The notes below the pieces were generated by a model that was not told the origin of the DNA, ran no database searches, and was given only the letters and a program-made list of their open reading frames with translations. A DNA stretch of 50,408 nucleotides from positions 1 through 50,408 of the forward strand of contig JAEUVS010000148.1 in NCBI GenBank assembly GCA_016786745.1, read 5' to 3'. Origin of the DNA: Chitinophagaceae bacterium (lineage in GTDB: Bacteria; Bacteroidota; Bacteroidia; Chitinophagales; Chitinophagaceae). Position numbers and translations under genes: made by a program. Below are positions 32,672-40,037 of the stretch, piece after piece. Numbering within the stretch: position 1 is the stretch's first letter; each line of letters opens with the position of its first letter.

Positions 32672-33586
32672 TTAATTCTTCATCAGGTTCATAAAACAAT
32701 CTTCTATATTGGGTTGAGCGGAAATAATTTCTGTGCCAGGTTCTTCTTTCACCAGGTAGTCGGACAGATCATCCTTATTATAATTTTTCTGTAACACCAC
32801 GTGGTGATACTCGCCAAAAGGGTACGCGTCGTCGACTCCCCGCGCAGATTTGAGTCGCTTCAACAGTTTGAGCATGTCGTTAGACCGCACGGCCAGCAAA
32901 GGATTTTCAAACGAGTCGATTATTCCCTGCGGTGTGTCCAGGGAGAGCACTTCACCATTTTGCACGAGTGCGATCCGGTCACACAAACCGGCTTCGTCCA
33001 TATAAGGGGTGGAAACAAGGATGGTAATACCCTGTTGTTTTAGTTTTTTAAGCATCTCCCAGAATTCTTTCCTGGAAACAGCGTCGACACCTGTGGTGGG
33101 TTCATCGAGTAATAACACCGATGGTTTGTGTATAAGCGCGCAGCTCAATGCCAGTTTCTGCTTCATTCCACCGGAAAGTTTTCCCGCGCGACGCTTTTTA
33201 AACGGTTCAATCTGGGAATAAATATCTTTTATGAGATCGTAGTTTTCGTTGACGGTTGTGTTGAAAATCGTAGCAAAAAAGTTTAAATTCTCTTCAACGG
33301 TAAGATCCTGGTAGAGTGAAAACCGTCCGGGCATATAACCCAATATGTTGCGTATTTCTTTGTAATCTTTTACCGAGTCAAGTCCTTCCACCGTTGCTTT
33401 TCCGCTATCCTGGACAAGAAGCGTGGCAATGATTCTGAAGAGAGAAGTTTTGCCCGCACCATCCGGACCGATGATGCCAAATAGTTCACCTTCCTCCACC
33501 TCAAAAGAAATATCGTTCAGCGCGGTGACTTTATCCTTCTTTGAAGAATATGTTTTTGTGATATGGTCTACTACTACGGGTTTCAT
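32672..33586 (-). CDS. ABC exporter ATP-binding protein, first ATPase
   Basis: The 304-residue ATPase has Walker A GPDGAGKTS (the Asp is typical of the YbhF N-terminal half), signature LSGGMKQKL and Walker B VLLLDEPTTGVD. The switch position is STPYMDEA, with Pro-Tyr in place of the usual His, so this half may hydrolyse ATP poorly. A C-terminal extension of about 80 residues follows. It overlaps the HlyD-like gene by 4 bp (ATGA). In E. coli YbhF the two halves are fused; here they are separate genes. Confidence 0.92.
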   Translation of the reverse strand: MKPVVVDHITKTYSSKKDKVTALNDISFEVEEGELFGIIGPDGAGKTSLFRIIATLLVQDSGKATVEGLDSVKDYKEIRNILGYMPGRFSLYQDLTVEENLNFFATIFNTTVNENYDLIKDIYSQIEPFKKRRAGKLSGGMKQKLALSCALIHKPSVLLLDEPTTGVDAVSRKEFWEMLKKLKQQGITILVSTPYMDEAGLCDRIALVQNGEVLSLDTPQGIIDSFENPLLAVRSNDMLKLLKRLKSARGVDDAYPFGEYHHVVLQKNYNKDDLSDYLVKEEPGTEIISAQPNIEDCFMNLMKN

Positions 33587-34527
33587 TTCTTTTCTGTGTT
33601 GAGTTGTACTTCTCCGTACATGCCGATTTTGAGATATCCGTCGTTCTTCACTTTGACTTTTATCGCATAAACAAGATTTGCACGTTCTTCTTTTGTTTGT
33701 ATAGTCTTCGGAGTAAATTCTGCTTTATCCGAAATAGATATTATCGTTCCGTCGTATGCTTTGTAGTCTTTCTTTCCCTGGTCTATCAATACCTTAACGG
33801 ATTGCCCGAGTTTAATCAGCGGAAGCATGTCGCCCGTGATGTAGGCCCTGAGATTTATGTATGACAGGTCAGCGATTTTATAAAGCGCTTTGCCGGTGCC
33901 AACTACCTCTCCTGCTTCAGCATATTTCGCAAGAACGCTTCCGTTTACAGGATTGAGAATGTTTGACCGCTGCAACTGGTCCTCCAGCTGCGCGGCACGT
34001 TTCCTCAGTGGTTCCGACTCACTCAGGATTCCGCGGTTTTGTGTGCTTACATTTGATTTGCTTACTACGATCTGCTGACGGGTTACGTCGATCTGTTTGG
34101 TGAGCACTTCTATTTGTGAATTGATGTCGTCGAGTTGTTTGCCGGTTGCCGCGTCCTGCTTTAGCAGGTTCTCTGTACGGTTTTTCTCTCGTTCCAGTGT
34201 TTTTAGTTGTGATTGCTGTACTTCCAGTTGGCCTTCCAGCAGTTTGACCTGCGGCGCAACATCGGCGGTTTTCTCGTTTAACGCTTTTATGCTGGCATCT
34301 ACCTGCTCTTTCTGCAGGGTGAGGTTCATCGCGTCGATCGTGCCTACTACCGCATCTTTTTTCAGGGTTGAACCTTCTTCAACATTCAGCGTCAGTATTT
34401 TTCCGGGCACTTCGGCAGACACAATTACTTCGTCGGCTTCGAATGTGCCGGTGGCGTCGGAATGCAAGGTGCCGTTGCCGCAGGCCCAGGCCAGGGGTAA
34501 AAACAGGAGGAGAAATTTTTTGTTCAT
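33583..34527 (-). CDS. HlyD/YbhG-like periplasmic adaptor, lipoprotein
   Basis: The membrane fusion protein links inner-membrane ABC permeases with a TolC-like channel. Layout over 314 residues: lipoprotein signal ending AWAC (Cys 16); barrel-sandwich strands (TGTFEADEVIVSAEVPGKIL); a long coiled coil about 70-180 rich in Gln, Glu and Lys; the second lipoyl half (LNPVNGSVLAKYAEAGEVV); and beta-barrel strands to the end. It lies between the TolC-like gene (43 bp) and the first ATPase (overlap 4 bp). Confidence 0.93.
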   Translation of the reverse strand: MNKKFLLLFLPLAWACGNGTLHSDATGTFEADEVIVSAEVPGKILTLNVEEGSTLKKDAVVGTIDAMNLTLQKEQVDASIKALNEKTADVAPQVKLLEGQLEVQQSQLKTLEREKNRTENLLKQDAATGKQLDDINSQIEVLTKQIDVTRQQIVVSKSNVSTQNRGILSESEPLRKRAAQLEDQLQRSNILNPVNGSVLAKYAEAGEVVGTGKALYKIADLSYINLRAYITGDMLPLIKLGQSVKVLIDQGKKDYKAYDGTIISISDKAEFTPKTIQTKEERANLVYAIKVKVKNDGYLKIGMYGEVQLNTEKK

Positions 34528-34570
34528 GAGTTGTTTATTTTTTCTGGCGGAGCCGCAGCCCCGCAGGGAT

Positions 34571-35842
34571 CTATTGACCCTTTATCGTTTGATATTTAAT
34601 TCTCGCTTGCTGCAATTGAATTTCATGAGCAATCAACACCTGCCGCGCCTGGTCCTCTGCATTCACCTCCACCAGGTAATCACTCGCGGTCATCACGCCA
34701 TTTTCAAGTTGTGCTTTTGCAGCCGTAGTAACCGACTTACGTAAATCAATAATTTCATTATCCGACTCTACCAGCGTCTCGAGCTTTTCTATCTCACTTT
34801 GCTGCGACTCAAGCTGTGCGTTTGTATTCATCAAAAATGTTTCGCGCTTTGCTTCTATAATATCCTGGTTCAATTTCACGATTGCCTTTTCATTTTTCTT
34901 TGTATAAAGTCCGCTAAGAGACCAGTTGAGCCGAACGCCAGTAATATAAAACGGCTCGAAATCGTTTTTAAGAAGATTCAACGCCGGCCGTCCATATCCT
35001 CCCTGGAAAAACAAACTTGTTTTCGGCAGGTTCTTCGCGGTGATCAATTTATTCTGCTGCTGAAACAACGCCTGCTGATTTGTAAACAGTTGCAGCTCCG
35101 GGCGGTTAATCTGCCTTGTCGTGTCAGCTGTTGATGCGGCAGGTTTAAAGGATGACTCCTCTGTGATTGGCTGCCCGATGAATATGGCAAGTGTTGAAGT
35201 GAGCGCTTTGCGGTTCGACCGCAATTCAACAACGCGCTGCTGCGTTTTTAACAATTCAGCTTTCAGCAAATTCGAGGAAGAACGGAAAGCAACGCCATTC
35301 TGCACCTGCGCATCTACCTTCTTCAAACCTGTTTTCAGATCTTCTGCTACAAGTTCCGCCTGTTTTATCAATTCATCCGTGTACAAAATGCCGAAATAGA
35401 CGTCGTTAATTCTTTCCCTGAGATTATATAGCTCCACTTCAACCTGCTGATCTTCCACTTTCGAATTCAACCCAGCTAATGTTTTTTGATGTTTTGTGGC
35501 GCCTCCATCATAAATCAGTTGGTTGATATCCGCAGTAAACTTATACTGATCCTTCGACGGCGCGTCAATCTTCACACCGGGAAAATCAACGTCAATCTTC
35601 GTTACGTCCGACTGGTAGCTGGCCTGTCCGTTTATGCTAAGCTGCGGCAGGTAATTTTTACCAATGTTGCTGATGTTCAGGTCCGCCGTTTTCCTTATCA
35701 AATCCTTTTGACGGATCGACGGATAATTTTTTCGCGCGAGCTCCTGTACTTTCTCCAGTGAAAGATCCTGTGAGAAAATCCAGGAGGGTAACAGTACGAA
35801 CAATGGCAATAAAAATTGTAACCGGTTCACAGTGCCATTCAT
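34571..35842 (-). CDS. TolC-like outer-membrane efflux protein
   Basis: The 423-residue protein has a signal peptide (about 1-25, ending FSQ) and two long heptad-patterned helical halves with the outer-membrane efflux protein plan (LSLEKVQELARKNYPSIRQ at the start, ASDYLVEVNAEDQAR near the end). Trimers of such proteins form the exit duct. It follows the TetR gene by 5 bp and precedes the adaptor, so the operon encodes a complete tripartite pump, unlike E. coli ybhGFSR, which has no channel gene. Confidence 0.93.
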   Translation of the reverse strand: MNGTVNRLQFLLPLFVLLPSWIFSQDLSLEKVQELARKNYPSIRQKDLIRKTADLNISNIGKNYLPQLSINGQASYQSDVTKIDVDFPGVKIDAPSKDQYKFTADINQLIYDGGATKHQKTLAGLNSKVEDQQVEVELYNLRERINDVYFGILYTDELIKQAELVAEDLKTGLKKVDAQVQNGVAFRSSSNLLKAELLKTQQRVVELRSNRKALTSTLAIFIGQPITEESSFKPAASTADTTRQINRPELQLFTNQQALFQQQNKLITAKNLPKTSLFFQGGYGRPALNLLKNDFEPFYITGVRLNWSLSGLYTKKNEKAIVKLNQDIIEAKRETFLMNTNAQLESQQSEIEKLETLVESDNEIIDLRKSVTTAAKAQLENGVMTASDYLVEVNAEDQARQVLIAHEIQLQQARIKYQTIKGQ

Positions 35843-35847
35843 AAAAA

Positions 35848-36453
35848 TTATTTTTTAATTGAATTGATAATAAATTCGGGGACTTCTGTTTTTCGTTTTT
35901 GCATAAGGTCGTTGAAGGTTTTTTCATCGACGTTCATGACAGACATAAACATAGGTTTTCCAATGAAAGGCAGCACGCACATAGAGATCATGTTCATGAT
36001 GAGTTGTTGTGGTGCAATGGGCCGGATGTTCCCCGCTTTTACTTCGGCTTGTATCTGCATTACCAGCCTGTTGGGATTGGGTGGATTATCATTAAACATC
36101 TTCTTCACAAAATTTACGGGACGCTGGTTCAGTTCGTGCATAATAAAAAGCGGGATGTAAGGATTGTGAATCACTTTCTCGATGTACATGCTGCAGAATG
36201 ATTCTATTTTTTTGAACAGCGCTTCCTCTGAATCGAACACCTGCGAAATCTGTTGCCAGAAGCCCTGGCTCAGCTTTTTGAAAATGTTTTCGAAGAGCTG
36301 CTCTTTGTTCCTGAAATAATAGTGCAGGAGCGCCTTGTTTATGCCGGCCTCGTCGGCTATATCCTGCATGCGTGCGCCGGCCATTCCTTTCGCGGTAAAC
36401 ACTTTTCGTGCCGCTGCGAGGATTTTTTCTTCCGTGCTGTCGTCTTTTTTCAT
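35848..36453 (-). CDS. TetR family transcriptional repressor of the export operon
   Basis: The N-terminal HTH is clear (EEKILAAARKVFTAKGMAG, MQDIADEAGINKALLHYYF, NKEQLFENIF), followed by an all-helical ligand domain. From ATG 36453 it has 201 residues. The frame is open to 36486, and ATG 36462 is possible, but those codons overlap the promoter palindrome TTAACCA-AA-TGGTTAA and are probably not translated. It is the first gene of the seven-gene export operon, as CecR precedes ybhGFSR in E. coli. Self-repression through the palindrome is the likely control, released by an unknown ligand. Confidence 0.92.
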   Translation of the reverse strand: MKKDDSTEEKILAAARKVFTAKGMAGARMQDIADEAGINKALLHYYFRNKEQLFENIFKKLSQGFWQQISQVFDSEEALFKKIESFCSMYIEKVIHNPYIPLFIMHELNQRPVNFVKKMFNDNPPNPNRLVMQIQAEVKAGNIRPIAPQQLIMNMISMCVLPFIGKPMFMSVMNVDEKTFNDLMQKRKTEVPEFIINSIKK

Positions 36454-36454
36454 T

Positions 36455-36483
36455 TTAACCATATAGTTTAACCAAATGGTTAA
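36455..36483 (-). promoter_or_regulatory. Probable TetR operator of the export operon
   Basis: An inverted repeat TTAACCA (36468-36474), AA, TGGTTAA (36477-36483), plus an extra half-site TTAACCA at 36455-36461, 13 bp away. It directly follows the -7 element on the transcribed strand, so a bound repressor would block transcription start. The position next to the tetR gene makes autoregulation likely. Confidence 0.7.
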
Positions 36484-36491
36484 CAAAAGTA
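36484..36491 (-). promoter_or_regulatory. -7 element of the export operon promoter
   Basis: On the minus strand TACTTTTG matches TAnnTTTG. No clear -33 TTG is seen at the usual distance. It abuts the palindromic operator. Confidence 0.5.
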
Positions 36492-36637
36492 CGGAGAGAG
36501 AATTGAATTCTGAAAATCTTTTTTTACGCCGATTAATTAAATGAAAATGAATTACTTCTCCGCAGATCGTTTGCTTCGCTCAGGATGACCCTGTTGCTGC
36601 GTGCTGCCCCATTCACGATTCACGATTGACGTCTCTC

Positions 36638-37795
36638 CTACTCAGCCCAGCTCATCGTATAACTTTTATTCTCTATATCCAACGCATCAATAGTTAACTG
36701 CAGCGGATGAAACGTATCCACCATCACCGCCAACTCCTTCGTCTCCTTCGCGCCGATACTTTTCTGCACCGCACCCGGATGCGGACCGTGAGGTATACCA
36801 CCAGGATGAAGGGTAATCATGCCCCTTGTAACATTCTTCCTGCTCATAAAATCTCCATCAACATAATAAATCAACTCATCACTATCGATATTACTATGAT
36901 TGTAAGGCGCAGGAACAGCGAGCGGATGATAATCAAACAACCGCGGCACAAAAGAGCAGACAACATAATTATTTCCTTCAAAAGTCTGATGCACAGGCGG
37001 CGGCTGGTGAACTCTTCCTGTTATCGGTTCAAAATCATGAATACTAAATGCAAAAGGATAGCAATATCCATCCCATCCCACCGCATCAAACGGGTGATGC
37101 CCATAATGAATGCCATACATCCTTCCCTTCTTTTTGGTCTTGATCAAAAAATCACCTTTTTCGTCAATCGTGATGAGATCTTTCGGCGCGCGTATGTCGC
37201 GTTCACAATAAGGTGAGTGCTCAAGAAGCTGGCCGTATTTACTAAGATACTTCTTCGGATACCGGATGGGACTATAAGATTCCACGATGAACAACCGGTT
37301 TTTAATGTCGTTGAATTCGAACTGGAAAATAGTACCGCGGGGGATAATGAGATAATCACCATAACCGAATTCAATAGTACCATATAACGTTTTCAGCTTG
37401 CCCGAACCTTCGTGCACGAAAATGAGTTCATCCGCGTCTGCGTTTTTATAAAAATAATCATCCATGCCGCGTTCCGGAGCGGCCAGCGAGATGTGGCAAT
37501 CATTATTGACGAGAATCGCTTTCCTGGCAGCAAGAAAATCGGCCTTCGGATGAATTTTAAATCCTTCGAAGCTGCGGTGCTTCAGCATTTTTTCTTCTGC
37601 AATTACCGGCATAACATCATAGGGATCGTCTGTCGCAATGATTTCTGTCGGCGGATGACAATGATAGATGAGCGAATAGTCGTTCGAAAAACCTTCCGTA
37701 GAAAATAATTCTTCCGCGTACAGGGTTCCGTCCGGTTTACGGTATTGAGTGTGGCGTTTATGCGGGATGGTTCCCAGCGAGTGGTAATGAGGCAT
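36638..37795 (-). CDS. hmgA: Homogentisate 1,2-dioxygenase
   Basis: HmgA opens the ring of homogentisate in tyrosine and phenylalanine breakdown, using Fe(II) and O2. The iron-site region is intact: YNHSNIDSDELIYYVDGDF (His and Glu) followed by LHPGGIPHGPHPG (His at about 336). From ATG 37795 (MPHYHSLGTIPHKRHTQYR) the protein has 385 residues, close to the compact Bacteroidota form and shorter than the human enzyme (445). The frame is open 72 codons further, but that part overlaps the next gene and looks random. No other gene of the pathway is in the window. Confidence 0.95.
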   Translation of the reverse strand: MPHYHSLGTIPHKRHTQYRKPDGTLYAEELFSTEGFSNDYSLIYHCHPPTEIIATDDPYDVMPVIAEEKMLKHRSFEGFKIHPKADFLAARKAILVNNDCHISLAAPERGMDDYFYKNADADELIFVHEGSGKLKTLYGTIEFGYGDYLIIPRGTIFQFEFNDIKNRLFIVESYSPIRYPKKYLSKYGQLLEHSPYCERDIRAPKDLITIDEKGDFLIKTKKKGRMYGIHYGHHPFDAVGWDGYCYPFAFSIHDFEPITGRVHQPPPVHQTFEGNNYVVCSFVPRLFDYHPLAVPAPYNHSNIDSDELIYYVDGDFMSRKNVTRGMITLHPGGIPHGPHPGAVQKSIGAKETKELAVMVDTFHPLQLTIDALDIENKSYTMSWAE

Positions 37796-37818
37796 GTGAG
37801 GTAAGTTTGAGGTTTCAG

Positions 37819-38274
37819 TTAAATCATTGGTCGCGCTACTTCCCGTCCGGGCCAGGGCACAGATGCAAGTATAAAGATCAATGCGATCAGGAACAGCCAA
37901 AAAGCCTTTCTGTGTTTTGAAGTATCTGAAATATTCTGCTTTCCGGCTTTGCGGCCGATTGTAATCAGCGCGATGGCGATAATCGTAGCGAGTGGATGTT
38001 CGATCACCCAAAAACGTTTAACAGGATCTTTCATTAAATCCCCGGCGCCGTCGCTCAGGAGGTTCATCCCGAAGCTGCCGAAGAACCATTGGATTATTCC
38101 AATCAGTCCCTGAATGTGCGCCGATATCATCAGGAACGTATCGGTTTTCTTATCTCCCCTGGTAAAGGGCTTTTTGCCGGTCATGCCCGCGAAATGCCGT
38201 ACGATTGCAATGAGGAGGAGCAATAAAATAATCCAGCGAAGAAAATTGTGAAGGTGAACTAATCCCTGGTACAT
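37819..38274 (-). CDS. Four-helix membrane protein (cytochrome-b-like), function unknown
   Basis: The 151-residue protein has four hydrophobic helices: about 10-30 (FLRWIILLLLLIAIV), 47-67 (MISAHIQGLIGIIQWFFG), 90-107 (VIEHPLATIIAIALITIG) and 124-143 (FWLFLIALIFILASVPWP). Conserved-looking His residues occur in or near the helices (LHNFLRW, SAHIQG, EHPLA), so haem binding is possible, and similar Bacteroidota proteins are called 'cytochrome B'. The start is ATG 38274. It lies 23 bp upstream of hmgA on the same strand, so the two may be co-transcribed. Confidence 0.75.
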   Translation of the reverse strand: MYQGLVHLHNFLRWIILLLLLIAIVRHFAGMTGKKPFTRGDKKTDTFLMISAHIQGLIGIIQWFFGSFGMNLLSDGAGDLMKDPVKRFWVIEHPLATIIAIALITIGRKAGKQNISDTSKHRKAFWLFLIALIFILASVPWPGREVARPMI

Positions 38275-38337
38275 GAGTTATTGTTAAAAGTCAATACTTA
38301 AAGGTTAAAAGTAAACACTTTCCTTTTAACTTTACCT

Positions 38338-39342
38338 ATGACTTCGAAGATTATGGTCGCGCTGGCCGTAGTGACACTTATTGTGTCGTGCAGTTTGCGT
38401 GATACAGATTCAGAAAAAAATAATTCCAGCATCCTTAACTCTCCCCGTTTTTCGGGTATAACAGACAGCATTAACCGATTCCCCGGCAGCGCCGAATTAT
38501 ATGTAAAACGGGCGTTGATGCTTTCGCAGCTTAACGAACACGATGCAGCCTCCGCAGATTACAAAAAAGCATACGAACTCAGTGGCGACGAGCATGTGAT
38601 GCTTGATTACGCATCGAACCTGATGTTGTCGCAAAATGTCAATAAGGCGATCCAGTTACTTGAAGAAGGCATCAAAAAATTTCCTTCAAATACGGAATTT
38701 AGTCGCCGGCTCGCTGAAATACACCTGCAAAAAGGCGATGCCCGCGACGCGTTAAACGAATACGATAAAATACTACTTGCCGATTCTTCAAATTTCGAAG
38801 CCTGGTACGACAAGGGATTGTTACTTGCGAAATTAAAAGATACGGCGGGCGCCATCGAAGCGCTTGAAAAATCGTTTTCACTCGTTCCGATCAGCTATTC
38901 CGGAATGGCGCTGGCCGGCATTTACGTTGCGCAAAAAAATCCGAGGGCGCTCACGATCTGTGATATGATTCTCGCACGCGACACCGCCGAAATGCAAACG
39001 GAGCCGGTTTTTATGAAAGGCGCCTACTTCGCCGACACCAAACAATACGACGAGGCCCTGAAGCAGTTCGACGAATGCATAAAGCGCGATTGGAAAATGA
39101 CCGACGCCTATATCGAAAAAGGCATCATATTGTTTGAAAGAAGAAACTATGATGAAGCGTTAAAGCAATTTACGATGACCACCACCGTTTCAAATACGGA
39201 TGCGGATGGCTACTTCTGGCTTGGACGCTGTTATGAAATGATGGGAAAAAAGGAAGAGGCCATCGCCAACTATGAACGCGCGCTCGCCCTCGACGATACT
39301 TTTACAGAGGCAAGAGCCGCCCTGAGGCGTTTGAGCAGCTAA
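38338..39342 (+). CDS. TPR-repeat lipoprotein
   Basis: The 334-residue protein begins with a lipoprotein signal (lipobox IVSC, Cys 18). About seven to eight tetratricopeptide repeats fill the rest (AELYVKRALMLSQLNEHDAA, TEFSRRLAEIHLQKGDARDA, ADGYFWLGRCYEMMGKKEEA and others). TPRs bind proteins, and the anchor puts this one in the envelope. A near-consensus TAACTTTA lies 5 bp upstream of the ATG. rpe follows 38 bp later in the same direction. The partner is unknown. Confidence 0.88.
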   Translation: MTSKIMVALAVVTLIVSCSLRDTDSEKNNSSILNSPRFSGITDSINRFPGSAELYVKRALMLSQLNEHDAASADYKKAYELSGDEHVMLDYASNLMLSQNVNKAIQLLEEGIKKFPSNTEFSRRLAEIHLQKGDARDALNEYDKILLADSSNFEAWYDKGLLLAKLKDTAGAIEALEKSFSLVPISYSGMALAGIYVAQKNPRALTICDMILARDTAEMQTEPVFMKGAYFADTKQYDEALKQFDECIKRDWKMTDAYIEKGIILFERRNYDEALKQFTMTTTVSNTDADGYFWLGRCYEMMGKKEEAIANYERALALDDTFTEARAALRRLSS

Positions 39343-39380
39343 TTTGTATCTTGCGCCACATATATAAACCTGAATCTCAG

Positions 39381-40037
39381 ATGCCCATTATTGCACCTTC
39401 CCTTCTCGCCGCCGACTTCCTTCACCTTGAAAAAGAGTGCATGATGGTGAATGAAAGCGAGGCGCAGTGGCTCCACCTGGATGTAATGGATGGCCGGTTT
39501 GTACCCAATATCAGCTTTGGATTGCCCGTTATAGAAATGGTGACAAAAATAAACCGCAAAGTGAACGATGTGCACCTGATGATCGTTGAACCCGAAAAGT
39601 ATGTGGAAGTATTCAAGGATGCTGGCGCCGATGTAATTTCCGTGCATATTGAAGCTTGTCCGCACCTGCATCGAAACATCGAACAGATCAAAAATCTCGG
39701 ATTGCAGGCAGGCGTAGCCGTGAACCCGCATACACCCGTATCATTGCTAAGCGACATTATAGCCGACATAGATGTAGTGAACCTGATGAGCGTTAATCCC
39801 GGCTTTGGCGGACAGAAATTCATTCCTTACACCTTGAATAAAATCCGTGAGCTGAGGCAGATGATTGACGATCGGGGATTGAATGTAAAAATTGAAATCG
39901 ACGGCGGCGTTACAGTAGAAAACGCCTCTGAAATACTTGAAGCGGGTGCAGATGTGCTTGTGGTGGGAAGTACCGTTTTTCGTTCCAAAAATCCTCTTGA
40001 AACCATCCGAAGGCTGATCAATACCCAATATGCTTAA
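39381..40037 (+). CDS. rpe: Ribulose-phosphate 3-epimerase
   Basis: Rpe interconverts ribulose-5-P and xylulose-5-P in the pentose phosphate pathway. TIM-barrel motifs are complete: MPIIAPSLLAADF at the start, HLDVMDGRFVPN, VHLMIVEP, MSVNPGFGGQKFI and EIDGGV near the end, with the metal-binding His and Asp residues. From ATG 39381 it has 218 residues. A TTG 30 bases upstream is in frame but unlikely. Its last 8 bp overlap the start of the TonB-dependent receptor gene. Confidence 0.97.
   Translation: MPIIAPSLLAADFLHLEKECMMVNESEAQWLHLDVMDGRFVPNISFGLPVIEMVTKINRKVNDVHLMIVEPEKYVEVFKDAGADVISVHIEACPHLHRNIEQIKNLGLQAGVAVNPHTPVSLLSDIIADIDVVNLMSVNPGFGGQKFIPYTLNKIRELRQMIDDRGLNVKIEIDGGVTVENASEILEAGADVLVVGSTVFRSKNPLETIRRLINTQYA

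Noticed and set aside
34540..34573. GC-rich stretch with GATCCCT on the minus strand between the TolC-like and HlyD-like genes
   Set aside because: It shares only seven bases with the REP-like elements and has no matching GTTCGGGAT end.
34097..34744. Plus-strand open frame of over 200 codons opposite the HlyD-like and TolC-like genes
   Set aside because: Its Ser/Phe/Cys-rich composition is typical of the reverse of coiled-coil codons, and both minus-strand genes are certain.
36561..36640. Possible third REP-like element and short repeats (CTTCGCTCAGGATGAC, ATTCACG twice)
   Set aside because: It lacks the GATCCCTCAC arm and the inner stem of the other two copies; the short tandem is only two units. 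Not enough for a repeat family or CRISPR call.
37796..38011. In-frame N-terminal extension of homogentisate dioxygenase by 72 codons
   Set aside because: It overlaps the neighbouring membrane-protein gene, is rich in Arg and Tyr without family similarity, and the conserved N-terminus starts at ATG 37795.
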